NCBI RefSeq assembly: GCF_049675895.1
Contig: NZ_CP183834.1
Coordinates: forward strand, 3,534,001 to 3,598,000
From: Ampullimonas aquatilis
GTDB taxonomy: Bacteria; Pseudomonadota; Gammaproteobacteria; Burkholderiales; Burkholderiaceae_D
Length of the DNA: 64,000 nucleotides
Direction of reading: 5' to 3'
Part shown: in pieces, positions 31,228 through 39,557 of the stretch
Layout: the number at the start of each line of letters is the position of its first letter
Numbering within the stretch: position 1 is the stretch's first letter
Program-made: the position numbers and the translations under genes
The notes under the pieces: model-generated
The model's input: the letters and a program-made list of their open reading frames with translations, nothing else
The model's database searches: none
Told to the model about the DNA's origin: nothing

Positions 31228-34200
31228 GTGGCACATCCATCCTCTCCCATTCGTACCGCTGCCGGCATGCCCGCAGCGCAAGGGCTGTACAGCCCATCCA
31301 ATGAACATGACGCCTGTGGCGTGGGCTTTGTCGCGCATATCAAGGGGCAGAAAAGTCATTCCATCGTTGAGCAGGGCCTGTTGATCCTCAAGAATATTGA
31401 CCATCGTGGTGCGGTTGGTGCCGATCCGCTGATGGGAGATGGTGCAGGTCTGCTGATCCAGATTCCTGATCAGTTTTATCGTGAAGAGTTGGCCAAGCAG
31501 GGTATTGTGCTGCCACCACCCGGTGAATATGGCGTAGGCATGGTGTTTTTGCCCAAGGAACATGCTTCCCGTCTGGCTTGCGAGCAGGAGATGGAACGCG
31601 CCGTGCGTGCCGAAGGCCAGATCGTACTGGGCTGGCGCGATGTCCCGACCGATGCCGATATGCCGATGTCACCCATCGTGCGTGCCAGCGAGCCGGTGAT
31701 TCGTCAGCTGTTTGTCGGTCGCGGCAAAGACATCATGGTGACTGATGCGCTGGAGCGCAAGCTGTATATCATCCGTAAATCGGCTGGCCATGCCATTCAG
31801 GCACTCAATCTGATTCATGGCAAAGAATTCTTTGTGCCATCCATGTCGGCTCGCACCATTGTTTACAAGGGCTTGCTGCTGGCTGATCAGGTCGGCAAAT
31901 ATTTTAAAGACCTGCAAGACCCACGCGTGGTCTCGGCACTGGCACTGGTACACCAGCGTTTCTCCACCAATACCTTCCCGGCCTGGGAGCTGGCTCACCC
32001 GTATCGCCTGTTGGCGCATAACGGCGAGATCAACACCGTCAAAGGCAACTTCAACTGGATGCGTGCCCGTGAAGGCGTGATGAAATCAGCCGTGATGGGC
32101 GAAGATCTGCAAAAGCTCTTCCCGCTGATTTATGAAGGTCAGTCTGACACCGCCTGTTTTGATAACTGCCTTGAGTTGCTGGTGATGGCTGGTTACCCGA
32201 TTGCGCAAGCCATGATGATGATGATCCCTGAGGCCTGGGAACAACACACCCTGATGGATGAAAACCGTCGCGCATTCTACGAGTACCACGCCGCGATGAT
32301 GGAGCCCTGGGATGGCCCTGCTGCGATGGCCTTTACGGATGGTCGTCAGATTGGTGCGACGCTGGATCGCAACGGCTTGCGTCCCGCCCGTTATCTGGTG
32401 ACCGATGATGATCTGGTGCTGATGGCATCCGAGTCAGGCGTATTGCCGATTCCTGAATCCAAGATCGTTAAAAAATGGCGTCTGCAGCCAGGCAAGATGT
32501 TCCTCATCGATATGGACAGTGGTCGCATCATTGATGATAAAGAACTCAAGGACAATTTGGCCAACGCCAAGCCCTATAAGCAATGGATTGAAAGCGTGCG
32601 CATCAAGCTCGACGAGATTGATGCCGAAGCCGAGTCCGATGCTGCCGGAGCCAGCCTGCTGGATCGTCAGCAAGCCTTTGGTTATACCCAGGAAGACATC
32701 AAATTCCTGATGAGCCCAATGGCGGTGAGTGGTGAAGAGGCGATTGGCTCGATGGGTAATGACAGCCCGCTGGCGGTAATGTCCAACAAACTCAAGCCAC
32801 TGTATAACTACTTCAAGCAACTGTTTGCGCAGGTGACCAATCCACCGATTGACCCGATCCGCGAGCAGCTGGTGATGTCACTGGTCTCCTTCATTGGTCC
32901 CAAGCCCAATTTGCTCGATACCAACAACATCAACCCACCGATGCGTCTTGAGGTATCGCAGCCCGTGCTCGACTTCAAAGATATTGCCAAGATTCGCCAT
33001 ATTGAAAAACACACGGGTGGCAAGTTCAAGTCGTATGAGCTGAACATCTGCTATCCGGTTGCCTGGGGCAAAGAAGGTGTGGAAGCGCGGCTGGCATCAT
33101 TGTGTGCCGAAGCCGTCGATGCGCTCAAGCTGGGGCATAACATCCTGATCGTGTCCGACCGCAAAGTGGATGCCGTCAATGTGGCAATTCCTGCCTTGCT
33201 GGCGACATCAGCGATTCATCAGCATCTGGTCAAGGAAGGCCTGCGTACTTCCACGGGCCTGGTCGTTGAAACGGGTTCAGCGCGTGAGACGCATCACTTT
33301 GCCTTGCTGGCTGGTTATGGTGCCGAAGCAGTTCACCCCTACCTGGCGCTGGAAACCTTGTGTGAAATGCATGCCCAGCTCAAGGGCGATCTGTCTGCTG
33401 AAAAAGCCATCTACAACTTCACCAAGGCCGTCGGTAAAGGTTTGATGAAGGTCATGTCCAAGATGGGTATTTCGACTTACATGTCTTATACCGGTGCGCA
33501 GATTTTTGAGGCCATTGGCCTGAACAAAGAGCTGGTCGACAAGTACTTCCGCGGCACACCATCCAATGTGGGTGGTATTGGCGTGTTTGAAGTGGCTGAA
33601 GAAGCTGTGCGTCAGCACAAGCAGGCATTCAGCGATGATCCGGTGTTGAGCAATGCGCTGGATGCCGGTGGTGAATATGCCTTCCGGATTCGTGGTGAAG
33701 ACCATATGTGGACGCCCGACTCCATCGCCAAGTTGCAGCACGCTACCCGTGCCAACAACTTCAACACCTATAAAGAATACGCGCAGCTGATCAATGACCA
33801 ATCCAAACGTCATCTGACCTTGCGTGGCTTGTTTGAATTCAAGATTGATCCAGGCAAGTCCATTCCATTGGATGAGGTTGAATCAGCCAAAGAGATCGTT
33901 AAACGCTTTGCCACTGGCGCCATGTCATTGGGTTCCATTTCTACCGAAGCGCACAGCACCTTAGCGGTGGCGATGAACCGCATCGGTGGCAAATCCAATA
34001 CCGGTGAAGGCGGCGAAGACGAGAAGCGCTACATGAACGAGCGCAAGGGCATCTTTATCAAGAAGGGTGACACACTGGCCAGTGTGCTGGGTAAAGATGT
34101 GATTGAAAGCGATGTCCCGCTGCAGGAAGGTGACTCATTGCGTTCTCGCATCAAACAGGTGGCGTCGGGTCGTTTTGGTGTGACGGCACAATATCTGTCA

Positions 34201-35946
34201 TCGGCTGATCAGATTCAGATCAAGATGGCACAAGGTGCCAAGCCGGGTGAGGGTGGTCAGTTGCCCGGTAGTAAAGTGTCCGAATACATCGGCAAGCTGC
34301 GTTATTCCGTGCCGGGCGTGGGCTTGATTTCGCCACCACCGCACCATGACATCTATTCAATTGAAGATTTGGCGCAGCTGATTCATGACTTGAAAAACGT
34401 CAATGAACAAGCTTCCATCTCGGTCAAGCTGGTATCCGAAGTGGGCGTGGGTACGGTGGCTGCTGGTGTAGCCAAAGCCAAGGCCGATCATGTGGTGATT
34501 GCTGGCCATGATGGTGGCACTGGCGCTTCGCCTTTGTCATCGGTCAAACATGCCGGCTCGCCGTGGGAACTCGGTCTGGCCGAAACCCAGCAGACGCTGG
34601 TCATGAACGGTCTGCGGGGCCGGATTGTGGTGCAGGCTGATGGTCAGATGAAGACCGGCCGCGACGTAGTGATTGGTGCCTTGCTCGGTGCCGATGAATT
34701 TGGCTTTGCCACCGCACCGCTGGTCGTGGAAGGTTGCATCATGATGCGCAAATGCCATCTGAACACCTGCCCGGTCGGTGTGGCCACACAAGACCCGGTA
34801 CTGCGTAAAAAATTCTCCGGCAAGCCAGAGCATGTGGTGAACTTCTTCTTCTTTATTGCTGAAGAAGCCCGTCAGATCATGGCGCAACTGGGCATTCGCA
34901 CCTTTGAAGAACTGATTGGCCGCGCCGATCTGCTCGACAAGAAAAAAGCCATTGAACACTGGAAAGCCAGGGGTCTGGACTTCAGCAAGATTTTCCATCT
35001 GCCCGAAGCCGGTGCTGAAGTACCGCGTCGTCAGGTTGACACGCAAGATCACGGTCTCATCAAGGCGCTTGATCATGTGCTGATTGAAAAAGCCAAGGCC
35101 TCGCTGGAAAAAGGCGAGCGGGTTTCCTTCATCCAGCCGATCAAAAACGTCAACCGTACGGTGGGTGCCATGTTGTCGGGTGAAGTGGCCAAGCGTTATG
35201 GTCATGAAGGTTTGCCCGATGACACCATTCATATCCAGTTGCAAGGCACGGCTGGTCAGTCTGCTGGTGCGTTCCTGGCCAAGGGCATTACGCTGGATCT
35301 GGTGGGCGAAGGTAACGACTATGTCGGCAAGGGCATGTCGGGTGGCCGCATCATCGTGCGTCCCACCAATGACTTCCGTGGCAAGGGCGAAGAAAACATC
35401 ATCATCGGCAATACTGTCATGTATGGCGCGATTGAGGGTGAATCCTTCTTCCGTGGTGTGGCTGGCGAGCGTTTCTGCGTGCGTAACTCCGGCGCAACGG
35501 CGGTGGTGGAAGGTACCGGTGATCATGGTTGCGAATACATGACTGGTGGTACGGTCGTGGTTCTGGGCGTAACAGGGCGCAACTTTGCTGCAGGTATGTC
35601 CGGTGGTGTGGCTTATGTGTACGACGAAGATGGCCAGTTTGACAAGCGCTGCAATATGGCACAGGTTTCATTGGAAAAAGTGCTGCCAGCGGCTGAACAG
35701 GAAAAGACGATTGATCGTGCCATCTGGCATCGTGGTCAAACCGATGATGTGTTGCTCAAATCCTTAATTGAACAGCACTTCCGCTACACCGGTTCAACCC
35801 GTGCCAAGGCCTTGCTCGAAAATTGGGAAGAGTCACGCAAGCAGTTCATCAAAGTCTTCCCGACCGAGTACAAACGCGCACTGGCCGAGCTGCATGCCAA
35901 GGCAGTCACTGCAAGTGCCGGCAAGACTGAAAAAGCCACTGCTTAA
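31228..35946 (+). CDS. gltB: Glutamate synthase [NADPH], large subunit
   Basis: A 1572-residue glutaminase/synthase subunit that transfers glutamine amide nitrogen to 2-oxoglutarate. I choose GTG 31228 with AGTAGGGA upstream; the frame is open further up to 31147. The first 29 residues are a propeptide, cleaved before Cys30 (EHDACGVGFVAH), the N-terminal nucleophile of the amidotransferase domain. The central and FMN-binding synthase domains follow, with GEGGEDEKRY, GAKPGEGGQLPG and the 3Fe-4S cysteines in CIMMRKCHLNTCPVG; the C-terminal GXGXG beta-helix domain starts with GTAGQSAGAF. Full length. gltD follows 78 bases downstream. Confidence 0.96.
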   Translation: MAHPSSPIRTAAGMPAAQGLYSPSNEHDACGVGFVAHIKGQKSHSIVEQGLLILKNIDHRGAVGADPLMGDGAGLLIQIPDQFYREELAKQGIVLPPPGEYGVGMVFLPKEHASRLACEQEMERAVRAEGQIVLGWRDVPTDADMPMSPIVRASEPVIRQLFVGRGKDIMVTDALERKLYIIRKSAGHAIQALNLIHGKEFFVPSMSARTIVYKGLLLADQVGKYFKDLQDPRVVSALALVHQRFSTNTFPAWELAHPYRLLAHNGEINTVKGNFNWMRAREGVMKSAVMGEDLQKLFPLIYEGQSDTACFDNCLELLVMAGYPIAQAMMMMIPEAWEQHTLMDENRRAFYEYHAAMMEPWDGPAAMAFTDGRQIGATLDRNGLRPARYLVTDDDLVLMASESGVLPIPESKIVKKWRLQPGKMFLIDMDSGRIIDDKELKDNLANAKPYKQWIESVRIKLDEIDAEAESDAAGASLLDRQQAFGYTQEDIKFLMSPMAVSGEEAIGSMGNDSPLAVMSNKLKPLYNYFKQLFAQVTNPPIDPIREQLVMSLVSFIGPKPNLLDTNNINPPMRLEVSQPVLDFKDIAKIRHIEKHTGGKFKSYELNICYPVAWGKEGVEARLASLCAEAVDALKLGHNILIVSDRKVDAVNVAIPALLATSAIHQHLVKEGLRTSTGLVVETGSARETHHFALLAGYGAEAVHPYLALETLCEMHAQLKGDLSAEKAIYNFTKAVGKGLMKVMSKMGISTYMSYTGAQIFEAIGLNKELVDKYFRGTPSNVGGIGVFEVAEEAVRQHKQAFSDDPVLSNALDAGGEYAFRIRGEDHMWTPDSIAKLQHATRANNFNTYKEYAQLINDQSKRHLTLRGLFEFKIDPGKSIPLDEVESAKEIVKRFATGAMSLGSISTEAHSTLAVAMNRIGGKSNTGEGGEDEKRYMNERKGIFIKKGDTLASVLGKDVIESDVPLQEGDSLRSRIKQVASGRFGVTAQYLSSADQIQIKMAQGAKPGEGGQLPGSKVSEYIGKLRYSVPGVGLISPPPHHDIYSIEDLAQLIHDLKNVNEQASISVKLVSEVGVGTVAAGVAKAKADHVVIAGHDGGTGASPLSSVKHAGSPWELGLAETQQTLVMNGLRGRIVVQADGQMKTGRDVVIGALLGADEFGFATAPLVVEGCIMMRKCHLNTCPVGVATQDPVLRKKFSGKPEHVVNFFFFIAEEARQIMAQLGIRTFEELIGRADLLDKKKAIEHWKARGLDFSKIFHLPEAGAEVPRRQVDTQDHGLIKALDHVLIEKAKASLEKGERVSFIQPIKNVNRTVGAMLSGEVAKRYGHEGLPDDTIHIQLQGTAGQSAGAFLAKGITLDLVGEGNDYVGKGMSGGRIIVRPTNDFRGKGEENIIIGNTVMYGAIEGESFFRGVAGERFCVRNSGATAVVEGTGDHGCEYMTGGTVVVLGVTGRNFAAGMSGGVAYVYDEDGQFDKRCNMAQVSLEKVLPAAEQEKTIDRAIWHRGQTDDVLLKSLIEQHFRYTGSTRAKALLENWEESRKQFIKVFPTEYKRALAELHAKAVTASAGKTEKATA

Positions 35947-36024
35947 ATCACACGACCAGCCAGTGTGCTGATGACCGCCTGACGTCGTCATCAGTAAGCA
36001 GGCCGGTGAGAATGAGGATACAAA

Positions 36025-37491
36025 ATGGGTAAGACAACAGGTTTTATGGAATTTGAGCGGCTCTCCGAAGGCTACGAAGCCCCAGAGAAACGCAAGCATC
36101 ATTACAAGGAATTCGTCTTTCATCTGAGCGACAAAGACGCCAGCGTGCAGGGCGCCCGTTGCATGGATTGCGGCATTCCTTTTTGCAATAACGGCTGTCC
36201 GGTCAACAACATCATCCCCGACTGGAATGATCTGGTCTATCGCGGCAACTGGCGCGAAGCGATTGATGTTTTGCACTCCACCAACAACTTCCCCGAGTTT
36301 ACCGGCCGCATTTGCCCTGCACCTTGTGAGGCGGCCTGTACATTGGGAATTCATGAAGCACCCGTGGGCATCAAATCCATTGAGCACGCCATCATCGACA
36401 AAGCCTGGGAAAACGGTTGGGTCTTGCCCCAGCCACCCAAATATAAAACCGGTAAAAAAGTGGCCATCGTCGGTTCGGGCCCGGCCGGTATGGCCGCTGC
36501 TCAGCAGCTCGCTCGCGCTGGACATACGGTGACGGTCTTTGAAAAGAGCAGCCGCATTGGTGGCTTGCTGCGCTATGGCATTCCTGACTTCAAGATGGAA
36601 AAGAGCCATATCGATCGTCGTGTCAAACAGATGGAAGAAGAAGGCGTGACTTTCCGCACCGGCGTGCTGATTGCCGATAAGCCTTTGGAGCCACTGATCA
36701 ATAGCGATGCCAAGGAAACCATTGCACCCAAACAGCTCAAGGCCGACTTTGATGCCGTCATCATTGCCGGTGGTGCCGAGCTGCCCCGTGATTTACCCGT
36801 GCCAGGCCGCGAATTGCAAGGCGTACATTTCGCCATGGAATTCCTGCCCCTGCAAAACAAGGTCAATGCGGGCGACAAACTGCCCAAGCAAATTTTGGCG
36901 ACCGATAAGCATGTCGTGGTCATCGGTGGTGGTGACACCGGCTCTGATTGCGTGGGTACTTCCAATCGTCATGGCGCGGCCAGCGTCAGCCAGTTTGAAC
37001 TGATGCCCATGCCACCCGAGCATGAAAACAAGCCGATGATCTGGCCGTACTGGCCGACCAAATTGCGTACTTCATCCAGCCATGAAGAAGGCTGTGAGCG
37101 CGATTGGGCCGTGGCTACCAAACGCCTGGAAGGCAGCAACGGCAAGCTTGAAAAACTGATCGCCGCGCGGGTTGAATGGAAAGACGGCAAGATGGTCGAA
37201 GTGCCCAATTCCGAATTTGAAATGAAGGCCGATCTGGTGCTTCTGGCCATGGGTTTTGTCTCACCCGTGCAAAGCATCGTCGAAGCCTTTGGTGTTGAAA
37301 AAGATGCACGCAACAATGCCAAGGCCAGTACCGAAGGCGATAAGGCTTATTTCACCAATGTTGACAAAGTGTTTGCTGCGGGTGATATGCGCCGCGGTCA
37401 ATCGCTGGTGGTCTGGGCCATTCGTGAAGGCCGTCAATGTGCCCGTTCGGTTGACGAGTTTTTGATGGGCAGTTCCGAGCTGCCACGTTAA
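36025..37491 (+). CDS. gltD: Glutamate synthase, small (beta) subunit
   Basis: A 488-residue FAD/NADPH and Fe-S protein that delivers electrons to GltB. Cysteine groups for low-potential 4Fe-4S clusters are in GARCMDCGIPFCNNGCPVNN and GRICPAPCEAACTLGI. The FAD site is VAIVGSGPAGMAAAQQLARA, the NADPH site VVIGGGDTGSDCVGTS, and the second FAD motif VFAAGDMRRGQSLVVWAI near the end. The gene ends just before a perfect 16-bp-stem terminator. Confidence 0.96.
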   Translation: MGKTTGFMEFERLSEGYEAPEKRKHHYKEFVFHLSDKDASVQGARCMDCGIPFCNNGCPVNNIIPDWNDLVYRGNWREAIDVLHSTNNFPEFTGRICPAPCEAACTLGIHEAPVGIKSIEHAIIDKAWENGWVLPQPPKYKTGKKVAIVGSGPAGMAAAQQLARAGHTVTVFEKSSRIGGLLRYGIPDFKMEKSHIDRRVKQMEEEGVTFRTGVLIADKPLEPLINSDAKETIAPKQLKADFDAVIIAGGAELPRDLPVPGRELQGVHFAMEFLPLQNKVNAGDKLPKQILATDKHVVVIGGGDTGSDCVGTSNRHGAASVSQFELMPMPPEHENKPMIWPYWPTKLRTSSSHEEGCERDWAVATKRLEGSNGKLEKLIAARVEWKDGKMVEVPNSEFEMKADLVLLAMGFVSPVQSIVEAFGVEKDARNNAKASTEGDKAYFTNVDKVFAAGDMRRGQSLVVWAIREGRQCARSVDEFLMGSSELPR

Positions 37492-37504
37492 GCGGCACAG
37501 GCAT

Positions 37505-37540
37505 CAAACAAAAAAGGGGCTGCGGCCCCTTTTTTGTTTG
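37505..37540. terminator. Bidirectional 16-bp terminator between gltD and the Gabija-like operon
   Basis: A perfect 16-bp inverted repeat: CAAACAAAAAAGGGGC (37505-37520), loop TGCG, GCCCCTTTTTTGTTTG (37525-37540). Because the arms are A-rich on one side and T-rich on the other, the structure works as a Rho-independent terminator in both directions, ending gltBD rightward and the convergent helicase gene leftward. Confidence 0.9.
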
Positions 37541-37613
37541 ATTATGCATCTTCAGCATTTTTAGTTTTGACGGTCTCTGTTCACTATAGAAAGACTACGA
37601 GAGTGGTCGTCTA

Positions 37614-39557
37614 TCATGTTTCGAATACGATTTGAGTATGTATGGAATCACCTTCAAAAAGATTAAGCTGGCGCAGATGTGGCTCAGCCTGTTCGGGATT
37701 GGCCGTGAAGAGGACAACTGCTAAGTCTTTTAGCGCCCTTGTGCAACTTACATAGAAAAGACGGCGTGTTCGATCCACGGTCGTTTCTTCGCCGGCCTCG
37801 ATGTGTTGTCGGTCCGTATCCGAAAGCGCTTTGAGACCCAGGTATTTTTCATAGGAAAACTGAAAATTGTTACTCTCTTCATCATCAAGAACGACTAGCA
37901 CCCTATCGAACTCTGCACCCTTGATTCCTTGTTGAGTCCGAAAAGGCGAGCGCTCCGAAATATAAGTTTGATAAGCTAGAAGCTGTGTAGCTGGACACGC
38001 TAAAAAAGCATCCATCGAGGCCATTTCCCTCTCGGACTCATTGTCCTCCAGATCGTCGTCGTTGACCTCTCCTTCTGCGGGCTGGACAGGTGTAACTGCT
38101 TCTGGGTCCAAGTAAGATGCTAGCCGGGTATCAAGCGTTAATAATCCTGTGGAATACACCTGCGTCAAAAGGTCACCGATAATTACATTGGAATCTCCAG
38201 TTATGGCTTCTGTAATTGAGGCAACAAGCTCGCTAAGTAATTTAAGTCGCTCTGCAACGTTCACTCCTGAGAGAGCCTCTTTTTTAAGAAGTGGTGAGTA
38301 CTCTCGGATCAATCGCATGACTTCGAGCTGCCGGCCTTCTGTTTGAGCAACTGCTATCGGAATCAGAAATTTCACACACGGTAAAAGGGGCCATGCGGTA
38401 CCATTCAGAAAACCATCTTTGAATGCTGCCGGTGCTCTTTGGTTTAGCGCCGTATAAAGGTCTCCGAACCCTAAACGATTCGCGGCCATCTGATGAACAA
38501 TTACAAGAAGCTTGACCTGCTCTTGGTCACGATCACTAAGTTGCCAGCAATTATCACCAGTTTGCACCGCCATCCAGTCGCGTACTCTAGCCAAGTTTGT
38601 ATCTCGCGTATCGTCCGCTGGCAATATGAAAAGGTGTGCCGAACCTTCAGGAGTTGGCATGATGCCCTCAGGGCCTAGACGTTGGCCAGAAACCTGAACG
38701 AGATCATCACCCTCCCGCCGAATAGCGTTTGCAAGATTCAAAACCTTAGTTGAGCACCGAAAATTCTCCGGCTTGGGGATGTTGGTCCAATTGGGTGCTG
38801 CTTCAACCAAACCAACTCCCGTGGCATAAATGCGTTGCATCGGGTCGCCAAAGAAGCCCAGACAAAATGTAACGCCGGGCTCGCGCTCAACGGTCTTCAA
38901 TGCCTCAATGACTTCTGTGGTTGTGTCCTGACTCTCATCCACAAATACGAAAGGAAATTGGCGCGCGAAAAGGGTTCGAAAGAGAGGGCGCTCAGCGATA
39001 AGGTAGGGCACAAGCCTCAAAATGTCGTCGTGCCCCAAAATCCCTTTTGCATAGTCGCTACCTGTTCCGTATCGGAATACTTTGACCGCGGTGATCCGCC
39101 CCGACTGCCTGTGAAGACGCTCCAGGTCTCGGGTGTCTTTGTCCTTTGTGCGCTGTTGAACCCTGGGGCCATAGCTTGCCTGTTTCTGTTCAAGTCCCTC
39201 AATTTTCTCCGCGATACGCGCAGAGACCCAGACGCGAATATCGTTCTGAAACGGTTTGGCTAGCAGCCACATGAAGCTGTGAATCGTCGAAACGTGAATC
39301 AGCGGATCGCTGCCGACATCCCTCCATATCTCTCCGGCTGCGATCTCCGTGTAAGTAATGCAGGCGATGCGCTGACGGGCTTTCTTCAGTTTCTCCCCGT
39401 GTATTCGGATGGCCGACGACAGCCCCTTAATAAGAGACGTGGTTTTTCCGGAACCGGCCCCGGCCTTCATTATGAAGCTGCGCGGTGGAACGTTCCCAAG
39501 GCAGTTTCGCAGGTCGATGTCTGCCTGGGTATCCGGCTTATTTGCTCGGCTACTCAT
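37614..39557 (-). CDS. UvrD-like superfamily 1 helicase, GajB-like partner of the OLD nuclease
   Basis: A 647-residue SF1A helicase. Motif I is MKAGAGSGKTTSLI (about 30-43), motif Ia ITYTEIAAGEI, motif II VFVDESQDTT (204-213), motif III GDPMQRIY (237-244), motif V RTQQGIKGAEFDRV (540-553) and motif VI LFYVSCTRA (600-608). An acidic loop lies near residues 495-512. It overlaps the upstream OLD-type nuclease gene by 8 bases. In Gabija systems GajB is a small UvrD-like helicase (about 500 residues) that assists GajA; this one is longer. The GajB assignment rests on the neighbour and the motifs. Convergent with gltD. Confidence 0.85.
   Translation of the reverse strand: MSSRANKPDTQADIDLRNCLGNVPPRSFIMKAGAGSGKTTSLIKGLSSAIRIHGEKLKKARQRIACITYTEIAAGEIWRDVGSDPLIHVSTIHSFMWLLAKPFQNDIRVWVSARIAEKIEGLEQKQASYGPRVQQRTKDKDTRDLERLHRQSGRITAVKVFRYGTGSDYAKGILGHDDILRLVPYLIAERPLFRTLFARQFPFVFVDESQDTTTEVIEALKTVEREPGVTFCLGFFGDPMQRIYATGVGLVEAAPNWTNIPKPENFRCSTKVLNLANAIRREGDDLVQVSGQRLGPEGIMPTPEGSAHLFILPADDTRDTNLARVRDWMAVQTGDNCWQLSDRDQEQVKLLVIVHQMAANRLGFGDLYTALNQRAPAAFKDGFLNGTAWPLLPCVKFLIPIAVAQTEGRQLEVMRLIREYSPLLKKEALSGVNVAERLKLLSELVASITEAITGDSNVIIGDLLTQVYSTGLLTLDTRLASYLDPEAVTPVQPAEGEVNDDDLEDNESEREMASMDAFLACPATQLLAYQTYISERSPFRTQQGIKGAEFDRVLVVLDDEESNNFQFSYEKYLGLKALSDTDRQHIEAGEETTVDRTRRLFYVSCTRALKDLAVVLFTANPEQAEPHLRQLNLFEGDSIHTQIVFET

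Noticed and set aside
34537..35526. A 329-codon open frame antisense to gltB
   Set aside because: Lies wholly inside a highly conserved gene; its His/Thr/Phe-rich content is what reversed gltB codons produce.
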